Origin: Corbicula japonica
Taxonomy: Eukaryota; Mollusca; Bivalvia; Venerida; Cyrenidae
Length of the DNA stretch: 64,000 nt
Assembly: GCA_038501625.1 (NCBI GenBank)
Contig: JAZAYU010000265.1
Location: forward strand, 80,001 to 144,000
Reading direction: 5' to 3'
Positions 24,169 through 33,920 of this stretch are shown here, piece by piece. How positions within the stretch are numbered: position 1 is the stretch's first letter; every line of letters begins with the position of its first letter. The position numbers and the translations under genes are program-made. The notes beneath the pieces were generated by a model. That model was not told the origin of the DNA. It saw nothing but the letters and a program-made list of their open reading frames with translations, and did not search any database.

Positions 24169-24665
24169 ATTGCAAGGAAACCACACGACATTAAGGGGTA
24201 TCATGCTGTCGTTACTTAATCTCGCTTGCCGCATTAAATAAGTCATGTGATTTACGTTGCAAGGAAACCACACGCATCAATGAAGTTGATGGTTTCATTA
24301 CTTATTATCTCCCCTGCCGCATTGTAGAAGTCATGATTTACGTTGTAAGGAAACCACACGCATCAATAAAGTTCATGGTGTCATTACTTATTATCTCCCC
24401 TGCCGCATTGTAGAAGTCGTGATGTACGTTGTAAGGAAACAACACGCATCAATTGAGTTCATGGTGTCATTACTTATTATCTCCCCTGTCGCATTGTAGA
24501 AGTCGTGATTTACGTTGTAAGGAAACCACACGCATCAATGGAGTTCAGTGTCATTACTTATTATCTCCCCTGCCGCATTGTAGAAGTCATGTGGTTTACG
24601 TTGTAAGGAAACCACACGACATCAAGGGATATAATGGTGTACTTAAACTTATTACCTCCCCTGCT
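24169..24665. repeat. ~86-bp minisatellite, nearly six units, just past the GT31 stop
   Basis: Units begin TTGTAAGGAAACCACACGCA and contain ATTACTTATTATCTCCCCTG and CCGCATTGTAGAAGTCATG. Starts are near 24170, 24257, 24341, 24428, 24515 and 24600. The array ends 16 bp beyond the stop codon of the minus-strand galactosyltransferase, so it would lie in that gene's 3' UTR or flank. Confidence 0.85.
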
Positions 24666-24681
24666 ACAATTTTTTCAGTTT

Positions 24682-26831
24682 TTATTGATCTTGGGAACAA
24701 ACCAAATTATACGAAATCAATGCTTTCCACACATTCAGAATCTCATAGTGTCGTAAATTAGTTTTAAAAATCATTCTACTTGATACAATGTCACAGGGTT
24801 TGGTTGCATTTTGATTCTTTTCAGACGCCCCAGGGATATTGACTAACCGAGCGCCTAGTAATTCTGATGCAATAATCCCTGTGATATACACATCCTCGAC
24901 TCGAAAATAGTTCTTCCGTTCTGCAATACTTATTATATCTTCCAACAAATTTCTTGTCAACAAGTACGCAGTTCCCGACGCATACGATGGATAGAAATCT
25001 TTCGGATAATCTTCCCGACTGACTGCCCACATTCCGTGGCGCCAAACCTGCCCTCCGCCATAAATGAATCCGAAAACAGCCCCTCTTGGTGGAATCGTGT
25101 AGCTTTTCAGCACCTCCAAAAGAACTATGACGTTTACAAACACGTCATCATCGGCTTTTAGTATATAGCGCACCTTACCGCAATTTTCCACAACCCAACG
25201 AAATCCATTCAATATCTTAAGGGTCAGATTTTGGTAGGAGTCGACAAAGTCAAACTGGATGATGTCGCCATGATTGTTACTCTCTACGTTTTGATAATCC
25301 CTACTTAATCTGTCACTCGTTCCTAGCAAGAATACAACTCGCACAATTTGCTCTATCGGTCGGTCACTTACTCCTGAAAGTAAACTTTATTTCTTTAACT
25401 GACTGTGGTCACAAATATTTGAGTATATTTTAATTTAATTTATTTATATAGGATAAAAATACATGTATTTCAAGCAATTGTTTTTCCCCAAAATAGAAAC
25501 TTAATGCTATATTTTAATGAATATTTAATCTTAAGGCGTTCACATAGAGATAATACTCTATTAGAATTAACAACAACAAAAAACAACAAAACATCGTACA
25601 CGTCTTTAAGAAAAAGGGTCATTAAAATTATCCTTTACTAAAACAAATAATTTCAAATACTTTGTGTGTTTTATTTTTGTTTTCAAAAGAAATTTAATGG
25701 AAGGAAAACGGCGGTAAAACATCTCGGTCAATCTACGAAGCCTATAAGCTTGCGAGGTTACATCTTTTACATTCCCAATAAATACAGCTGTTTGTTTTTT
25801 TTTCCTAGAAATAGTGAACTTTACTGCGTGGCATAGACGTACATATTTTGTAACATTTTGTATCCATCCGCCATTAAACGTTCAATATTTGACAGAAATG
25901 TATAGTCGGTTATCGATAACTTGACAGTCACGTGACAGACATGTACTTTAAGCCAAAAATATTATGGTTTATTAGTAAAAAATGTTTTACAAACTTGATG
26001 TCTCCGTAGGTGTCTTGACGAGTAATGAACACTATAAAATATTTAAGCTTCCATATCTGCCGTGAGTTCATTCTTGGTTACTGTTAACCTGGTTTTATTC
26101 GCTTAAGTTTTATATTTCTAATATTCGCGAATCGCTTACCTCGCGAATTCATAAAAAACTACGAATACAGATTATTTTCCATGTATCCGAAATAAATATA
26201 TCCGAAAACGCAATCGCGAATTCATAAATACGCGAATAACAAATGCTGATTGTTGACATAAACCGCGAAATTTCGATCTCGCGAAATTAAAGCGTTTTAC
26301 AGTATATACAAAGAGTATCACGTGACTGTCTACTTATCCATAATCAGCTATACTTATACAAATGTTCATACCTGATATGCTATCTGACGACAGCTTGGCG
26401 TATGACTCTCTGATGGCGTCACGGATCACTGTGTTTTGAGGTGCCGACGGAACCAAAACGATCAAATATGGCATTGTTTTCTTACATATTTTGTCATTGT
26501 TAATCAAAATAGTATGTTTGATCGGAGTGACAACTGGCTTAGATAAGATCTCGTCAACTAATGTCTTATTAAACCTTAACTCCTCTTCCGTCGGTGCTCC
26601 GCTTGGCGTCACAGACTGTAACGGAATTACTAACTGTGAATTCAGTCCATATTTCGTGATGTCTTTCAGTCCTAATTTCGAGCTTTCATTCAATCCGAAT
26701 TTCATGCTTACGTGTAGACCAGACAGTCTATTGTCCAAATCGTACAACTTAGGAATTGCAACCATCCAAGAAAAGAGGTACACAGACAACACAAAAGCAC
26801 TAAAGACACATATTCTTTGATAAAATTTCAT
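24682..26831 (-). CDS. B3GALT-like: Beta-1,3-galactosyltransferase family protein (GT31)
   Basis: Two exons, 26831 down to 26372 and 25373 down to 24682, join G|GA in frame to 1152 nt, 383 aa. Golgi type II topology: residues ~8-25 are hydrophobic (ICVFSAFVLSVYLFSWMV), followed by a stem and the catalytic domain. GT31 motifs in order: PYLIVLVPSAPQN, RDAIRESYA, VVFLLGTS, DSYQNLTLK, the DxD-type KADDDVFVN, YPSYASGTAYLLT and EDVYITGI. Predicted to add galactose (or GlcNAc) in beta-1,3 linkage; the exact donor and acceptor cannot be read. The stem has three 8-residue repeats. The 500-N gap begins 50 bp upstream of the start codon, so the promoter and 5' UTR are unseen. AATAAA overlaps the stop region on the minus strand. 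Confidence 0.9.
26079..26304. mobile_element. MITE with TACTGT ends in the GT31 intron
   Basis: Left end TACTGTTAACCTGGTTTTAT and, on the other strand, right end TACTGTAAAACGCTTTAATT flank ~225 bp rich in CGCGAA and TTCGCG motifs. TA at both borders fits a Tc1/mariner-type target duplication. Non-coding. Confidence 0.7.
26638..26710 (-). repeat. Three 24-bp coding repeats in the GT31 stem
   Basis: The stem encodes KFGLNESS, KLGLKDIT and KYGLNSQL in succession, from three tandem 24-nt units. These lie between the membrane anchor and the catalytic domain, where length is usually free to vary. Confidence 0.75.
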
Positions 26832-26881
26832 TTTACTATGACGTTGTTCACGTGAAACAGAAGTGTATGATTAAAGGTGAT

Positions 26882-27381
26882 NNNNNNNNNNNNNNNNNNN
26901 NNNNNNNNNNNNNNNNNNNNNNNNNNNNNNNNNNNNNNNNNNNNNNNNNNNNNNNNNNNNNNNNNNNNNNNNNNNNNNNNNNNNNNNNNNNNNNNNNNNN
27001 NNNNNNNNNNNNNNNNNNNNNNNNNNNNNNNNNNNNNNNNNNNNNNNNNNNNNNNNNNNNNNNNNNNNNNNNNNNNNNNNNNNNNNNNNNNNNNNNNNNN
27101 NNNNNNNNNNNNNNNNNNNNNNNNNNNNNNNNNNNNNNNNNNNNNNNNNNNNNNNNNNNNNNNNNNNNNNNNNNNNNNNNNNNNNNNNNNNNNNNNNNNN
27201 NNNNNNNNNNNNNNNNNNNNNNNNNNNNNNNNNNNNNNNNNNNNNNNNNNNNNNNNNNNNNNNNNNNNNNNNNNNNNNNNNNNNNNNNNNNNNNNNNNNN
27301 NNNNNNNNNNNNNNNNNNNNNNNNNNNNNNNNNNNNNNNNNNNNNNNNNNNNNNNNNNNNNNNNNNNNNNNNNNNNNNNNN
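26882..27381. other. Assembly gap of 500 N
   Basis: Exactly 500 N, the customary size for a gap of unknown length. It removes the 5' flank of the GT31 gene and could hide other sequence. Open frames across it are artefacts. Confidence 0.99.
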
Positions 27382-27949
27382 TACACTCACCTCAAGTTTA
27401 AACTACTCACTTTTTCATTAAAAAGTCATAACTATTTATTTGTGATCAGTTGCCAACAACAGTCTTCAATTTAAGCTTTAAACTTGTTAAAATTGACTTT
27501 GAAACAGTGTAGCGAGAGTTAACCTTAATTTTGCATAAGAGGCATTTAATTTAATCATTAGAAAAAAATCTGAAGTGACCAAGAGCGGCAGAGCGGTTAC
27601 GTATATGTTGCCACTATTTGGTTATATCTTTCTGTGTAATAGAAGTCTTCGAGTTTTACTCGCTACTGTAGTACAACAACAACACAGATGTCAGCAGCAA
27701 GAAGGAAAATAAAGCGAATTTTCACGGATTACTCTTGATTTGAGCAAGTGTTTAAGCATTTGGATGTAAAAAGGATCAAAGCTTAGTTTGGATAACTTAC
27801 AGACATTTTAATCGAGTAGTTCATGTGAAAGTCATGGATGGAATGTGTCAGGAAAAAAAACTCGTTCTGGATAATAAACATTCAGACTGGATGAACAAGA
27901 GAGTTGGATGCTACAGTTGCCAGAATAGCAATGTTGTTTTTGTATTTAT

Positions 27950-28948
27950 TATGCCCCCTTTCGAAGAAGCGGGGGTATATTGCTTTGCACATGTCGGTCG
28001 GTCGGTCGGTCGGTCCGTAGGCCACATATTGTCCTATCAATAACTAGACAACGCTTTGTGATACAGTCCTTATATTTGGTGTGGAGGTTGGTCATGACCA
28101 GTAGAAGACCCCTATTGATTTTGGGGTCAGTAGGTCAAAGGTCAAGGTCACAGTGGCCTTGACCACAAAAACCTTGTCCGATCAATAACTAGACAACGCT
28201 TTGTGATACAGTCCTCATATTTGGTGTGGAGGTTGGTCATGACCAGTAGAAGACCCCTATTGATTTTGGGGTCAGTAGGTCGAAGATCAAGGTCACAGTG
28301 GCCTTGACCACAAAAACATTGTCCGATCAATAACTAGACAACGCTTTGTGATACAGTCCTCATATTTGGTGTGGAGGTTGGTCATGACCAGTAGAAGACC
28401 CCTATTGAATTTGGGGTCAGTAGGTCAAAGGTCAAGGTCACAGTGGCCTTGACCACAAAAACCTTGTCCGATCAATAACTAGACAACGCTTTGTGATACA
28501 GTCCTCATATTTGGTGTGGAGGTTGGTCATGACCAATAGAAGAACCCTAATAATTTTGGGATCAGTAGGTCAAAGGTCAAGGTCACAGTGGCCTTTGCAT
28601 ACAAAAACGTTGTCCGATCAATAACTAGACAACGCTTTGTGATACAGACCTCATATTTGGTGTGGAAGTTGGTCGTGACGAGTAATCAATAACTTGACAG
28701 CGCTTTGTGTTACAGTCCTCATATTTGATGCGAAGGTCATCATGACTAGTAAATGACCCCTTTTGATTTTGGGGTCAGTAGGTCATGGTCACAGTTACCT
28801 TAAATACAGAAATTGCTTTCATGACTGGTACCCTTCATTGCTAAAGCTTACAAAAGTCTCTTAATTTCCAAAAATTTAAATTCAATGCTAATAGATATCA
28901 CTTGCACGTCAGGGGGGCATTTGTGTTTGACAAACACCTCTTGTTTAA
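27950..28948 (+). mobile_element. Pearl-like non-autonomous element with CGGT microsatellite and 146-bp core repeats
   Basis: Starts TATGCCCCCTTTCGAAGAAG and ends with GGGGGGCATTTGTGTTTGAC plus CTCTTGT, so ATGCCCCC is inverted at the two ends. After the head is a CGGT tetranucleotide run (27992-28015). Then come about five tandem ~146-bp units beginning CCGATCAATAACTAGACAAC at about 28030, 28177, 28323, 28468 and 28615. Each has AGGTCAAAGGTCAAGGTCAC and GTGGCCTTGACCACAAAAAC. This layout resembles the pearl elements described from bivalves. Confidence 0.75.
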
Positions 28949-29359
28949 AATGAAACAATATGCATATCTGCATCTCTTTGTTAGCTAATACCAACATGGT
29001 CACATATGTAGACTGATTGAAGATTGCCAGACATTTGAAATAGTGAATAAGAATCAACACTTCATCTCTTCATGCTTGTAAATTCCATTTAGTAATTTTA
29101 AAATCTATAACTATATAACTAAAGATTTCTGTTAATTAAAAAAAATGTTATTATTTAAGTGAATTCATTGGCCAATATGACTACATGAGGCCAAATAACA
29201 AGGCAAAAATGAATTCACTTGATTAATAATATTATATATTTACGTAACTTATAAAATTAAAAAAAAAGATCCGAAAGACATACGTAATTGATCGACCTTT
29301 ATCGATGATAGGTCATAAAGAAAGCCGATTAATCGATTAAATATTTCTCATCCGATTCC

Positions 29360-29670
29360 AACCACTAGCAAATGGTGGTGAACATGGAACCTTCGATGCG
29401 GTATTTTCAGATAAATACCATTGTATGTTCAGCGGCTAATTGTCTCCAGATAAAAGAATGGGTTTATCCTAAACGAGAAAACAATGGGCGAAACGAAACA
29501 AAATTGACTTTGACAGGGGCTAAAAGAGGCTATATTCGTGATATGCCACAGCGCTATTTATACTTGGTGTTTAACTTTTCTACATTATATATCTTTGCTT
29601 ACCTCTTTGTTTGCATGGTAGTGGCAAGGGGTTACGAGTTCATGATGGTTTCTATGACAGTACATTAAAA
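29360..29670 (+). repeat. Dispersed repeat, copy 2 (98-codon open frame)
   Basis: Homologous to 75-235. Here one frame is open from ATG 29372 to 29668 (MVVNMEPSMRYFQINTIVCS and on), while the first copy is interrupted. The protein shows no domain I know. The match between two loci suggests a repeat, possibly once a coding transposon fragment. Confidence 0.4.
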
Positions 29671-30127
29671 AATCGTAGAAACTACATTTTTATCACCGTG
29701 GTCTTGCTCTCTTATAAATTTCAGTATGGTCATTGAGTACATACATTTTAATCTTCACTATGCCATAATCTGCAGATATTTCATATGACTATTTGTATAC
29801 TTTTGAATACAACATTGTCGTGTTGATCGGTGGTATAAGGGCTTCATTTATTACACAGTATCTGTATTATGTGATTAAATCTTGGTTTGGGTGATACATT
29901 TTCTTAATTTGTGATAACGATATTAATATTTTAAAAGTATTTTGGTTGTGCAAAGATTACGTAAGACATTTACCATGCAATCCAGTAATAATATGATATA
30001 AAGATATAATTATATAACAACGGTAGTTTGGCAATGTTTACATTGGCGTGTTTACATTGACGTTAGATGTAAACAATGTAATTATAATTAAATCCTTGTG
30101 TAATACAAAGCGTAAAGCACTCAATAC

Positions 30128-30245
30128 TTGTCCCAGTAGCCGAGTGGTCTAAGACGCAGTCAATTAAAATAATTTGAAATGCAATGGTAGCAACGCTGTT
30201 ATAGGTTGTAGGTTTGAAACATGTTTTTTACACATTCAATAATTA
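30128..30245 (+). repeat. tRNA-derived fragment (degenerate SINE head)
   Basis: CAGTAGCCGAGTGGTCTAAG resembles a box A and GGTTGTAGGTTTGAAAC a box B, about 65 bp apart. There is no cloverleaf with a paired acceptor stem, so it is not called as a tRNA gene. Confidence 0.4.
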
Positions 30246-30589
30246 TTTCCGCGATAAAATAAACTGAATCAAAATACATACAATACTTTGAAATGACTGC
30301 AAACAAGAAATATCTTTAAAAAAGATAAACGGCGTAGATTGTATTTGAAATGATGCAGTTTGTAGCTGGTATTATTCACTTCATCTTGATTTACGTGTAA
30401 ATTAAATAATTTCATTGCAAATCCTTCACAATGAATTAATAGCGGACTCGCATGTTTTTCGCGTAACATATTAAACGTAGTTGCCCGATTTAAGACAGGT
30501 AAGCAGAATGTAAAATCCTCAGTCGCGATAAAAATGAGTTTTTTTTTTTTTTGCTCTGTATGATGCTCCAACTCTGTTTTATTGTGTTG

Positions 30590-31260
30590 TATGATGTTGT
30601 AAGTTCGTATTAGTGTGCTGTAAGATGCTGTGATTTTGTATTAGTTTGCTATACGATGCTGTAAGTTTATTTTAATGTGCTTTATGACACTGTAAGCTTG
30701 TATACGTGTGCTGTTTGATACTGTAAGCTATTATAAGTGTGCTGCATGATGATTTAATCTTGCATTAGTGTGCTTTATGATGTTTTAATTTTGTATAAGT
30801 GTGCTTTATGTTTCTGTAACTTTGTATTAGTGTGCTGTATGATGTTTTATTCTGTATAAGTGTGCTGCGTGATGATGAAATTTTGCATAAGTTTGCTTTA
30901 TGATGTTCTAATTTCGTATAAGTGTGCTTTATGATGCTCTAACAATGCATTAGTGTGCTGTAAGATGTTTTTATTTTGTATAAGTGTGCTGCGTGATGAT
31001 GTAATTTTGTATTATTGTGCTTTCTGATGTTCTAATTTTGTATAAGTGTGCTTTATGATGCTCTAAGAATGTATTAGTGTGCCGTAAGATATTTTTTTTT
31101 ATATATATATTTTGTATAAGTGTGCTGCATAATGCTGTTATGTTGTAGAAGTGTACCGCATGATGTCCTTATTTTGTATGAGTGTGCATTACAATGCTGT
31201 TATTTTGTATTAGAGTAATGTTTGGTGTTCTAACTTTGTATAGTTGTGCTGTTTAATATT
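30590..31260. repeat. ~32-bp minisatellite, about 20 units
   Basis: Units vary around GTATAAGTGTGCTGTATGAT then GTTTTAATTTT. Degenerate but continuous, with a small AT-rich interruption near 31095-31110. It lies upstream of B4GALT copy B. Confidence 0.8.
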
Positions 31261-31794
31261 TGTGCTCTTCATATTTGGAGGAAATAAAGAATATATCTAT
31301 ATCAATTGCTGAAAGAATAAAATATATTTAGTCAAGACTTACATAGCGAACTCATTTTTTATATCGCGTAGCATATTATATACAGCTGCTCCATTTAAGA
31401 GACGGGTAAACATTTCAATTACTGAAAGAGCTGGGATAAATTTCCATTAACTAAATACTCACAAATATTACAATAATTCAAGCTCGCATATTTTATTACT
31501 TAAATTTTCAGCTTTACAGTGAAAGTGTAACATCGTTTTCTTTAAAAAATGAAATATGCATATCAGGAAAGGCCACATCCAGCATACACAGCCATTTCCA
31601 CCTACTTTCACTTTCATTTTGTAACGGTTGATATAAAAGAATGACTGAATTGTTGTTGACAAAAATCCTAGCCAATGAATAGTACTGTAGTGTGCCTCAT
31701 TTAACATCTTTCAAAACAAGAGAATAGAAAAGATATAAACGTCACAGTAATAATCGTTTCAAACAGTGTATTAACTAATTGTTTAAAAATCCCA

Positions 31795-31975
31795 CTAGAT
31801 ACCTCTTCACCCTGCTAGATGCCTCTCCGGTGGAAATAGCTACTAATCGAAATAGTTTATTTAATTTTCCCGCTGCATAATAATATAATACGAGTATTAT
31901 TTACAACACTTCATTGGTTAATAAATTAGGTCAAAAGTGAGCTTAGACAGCTAACGCCGAAAAACTTGAAACAAT
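31795..31975 (+). repeat. Dispersed repeat shared with the region upstream of the Ig-array gene
   Basis: CACTAGATACCTCTTCACCC through CAGCTAACGCCGAAAAAC is closely matched at 50945-51125 and, in part, again at 51125-51235. The GATAAACGGCG box near 30325 is likewise shared with 49485 and 50125, so several blocks of this flank recur ahead of the Ig gene. Confidence 0.75.
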
Positions 31976-31994
31976 GTAAATCTAAAATATTTCC

Positions 31995-32085
31995 TTCCTT
32001 GAGTCAGTATGAATCGAACCCGTGTCGAAAAAAACGCTTGGCCTATGCCAGCCGGACGCGTAAATCACTGAGCTATCGTGGCGAT
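31995..32085 (-). repeat. tRNA-like sequence (minus strand), probably SINE-derived
   Basis: On the minus strand CACGATAGCTCAGTGATTTA is a good box A and CACGGGTTCGATTCATACT a good box B. The putative acceptor strands do not pair, so it is likely a tRNA pseudogene or SINE head. Confidence 0.5.
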
Positions 32086-32219
32086 ATGTAAAATAAATAC
32101 GCAAAATAGTTCTTTTAACGCGTAAATTTATTGTAACCCGTGTTTACTTTCTTTTAATAATTGTAAACTTTGACAATTTAGCTTGGTCGACCTATAAAGT
32201 TAACATATATACTAGTGAG

Positions 32220-32935
32220 TTAAGGTTCCGCAAAGATTGCAAATGGCAGAAAGTGGCTAAATTTTCAAAATTAAATTTTGGGGGAAATACTTATTGCCAC
32301 CTAGATGTTAGTAAATAAATGTATTCAGCTATGGATGTAGTAAATGTTTGCAAGCTTAATTTAGTCTAATTCATGTTCTAATTACTAAGCACATACTAAA
32401 ACAAAAGAAAAACCATTTGCATGAGAACTCTGAAATTCATGAACAATATACCAAATCAAATCGTACTTGAAATAAGTATATGCTGGTCTACAATGTTAAG
32501 TGCACATTCGTCAAAATAATATAAGGGTTTTCAAGAAATTCAAGGAATTCTTACTTCCTGGTTCAAAGTGAAAGTACTTTCACTTTCACTTTGAACCAGG
32601 AAGTAAGAATTCCTTGAATTTCTTGAAAACCATTTCATTATTTTGACGAATGGGCATTAAACATTGTAGACCAGCATATACTTATTTCAGGAATAAGTTG
32701 CTTCGGAATGTTGTTCGTGAGTTTCAGAGTTCTCATGCAAACGGTTTTTCTTTTGTTTTAGTATGTGCTTAGTAATTAGAACATGAATTAGACTAAATTA
32801 AGCTTGCAAACATTTACTACATCCATAGCTAAATACATTTATTTACTAAAACTAGGTGGCAATAAGTATTTCCCCCAAAATTCAATTTTGAAAATTTAGC
32901 CACTTTTGCCATTTGCAATCTTTGCGGAACCTTAA
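32220..32935. mobile_element. 716-bp near-perfect palindromic (fold-back) element
   Basis: Left arm 32220-32575 and right arm 32582-32935 are inverted copies with a 6-bp spacer (ACTTTC). The ends read TTAAGGTTCCGCAAAGATTG and its complement; the centre reads CCTGGTTCAAAGTGAAAGT against ACTTTCACTTTGAACCAGG. TTAA at both borders could be a target duplication as in piggyBac-type elements, or simply part of the inverted repeat. No coding capacity. Same family as 986-1827. Confidence 0.9.
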
Positions 32936-33920
32936 ACTTTTGAAACAACGAGTATAATGAAGTATTTTCATTATCAAGGTCGCAGTTGATAACAACGGAT
33001 TACCAGCAATCTAATAAAATATGTATTGAATTAATTAACTACACGGTAGTTATAAAATGTGTAAAGATTTAAACAAATGCGCGCATTTCTTTGTTGCTAC
33101 TTGCCTGACTGATTATCTGCTCTTACGTAAACAAACCTATCAATAATATGCCTTTTGTGATAAAAGGTTTGCGACCTCTATATGGAAAGGTGGATTTATT
33201 ATGATTATTACGTGGTAAGAGCAAATAATTAAAACGTAAGTCAGATGAGTAGAGAAAAATATTTTATGTCCGATAATATTTTCATCTCTACCGAAAAATA
33301 ACAAAAAAAAAACATTTTAAAGGTCAGTAATAATAACCAAATGATTAAATGGATATTATATTGCACATCAATGTCTTGGCCTTCTTTGCAATTTCTACTT
33401 TCATTTATTATAAGAAAACATTCGGTCCGGGACGTTGCTGTAACAACGCAATGCACAAACTATTGGACTGTGCACAATGATTTGTCTTGTTACGTCGTAC
33501 GTTTTACTAAGAGTTACTTTGAAAACGCGTTAAGTTAATGTCGCTGTTCAACAGCATTCAAAATACCGTCATTAAAACCTTTTCCCATTACTGTATGCTA
33601 ACACATATTTTCCCAATAATACATGACGTTTACCGCTAAATGAATAACAAGTTATATCGTTTGCTTAACTTTGAAACGTCATCATTTCAAGGAATGACAT
33701 CAACTTCCTCAAGACCAGTTTACGTATGCCGCGGCCTTTTGATGTCGGCATGGCCCAAGATGATAAAAGTAAAACTGGTGACCAGTCTCCAATCTGATTG
33801 GCTGAAATGAGAATTGAGACTTGTCTTTAAACTCAGGTTTATGATCTTAGGCCCTGATCAACGCTGTTAAAATTATATTTGGAAAACGAAAACAAAAACA
33901 CATAAGTTTTATGTTTTTAG

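Noticed and set aside
26848..27421. Open frames of 170-190 codons in both strands
   Set aside because: They consist almost entirely of N from the assembly gap.
28010..28680. Regular 146-bp repeats as a possible CRISPR-like array
   Set aside because: The genome is eukaryotic and whole units repeat without unique spacers; this is the core of a pearl-like element.
33341..33538. Candidate first exon for B4GALT copy B
   Set aside because: The frame starts MIKWILYCTSMSWPS but has no basic tail plus anchor pattern and no GT donor in the needed phase.
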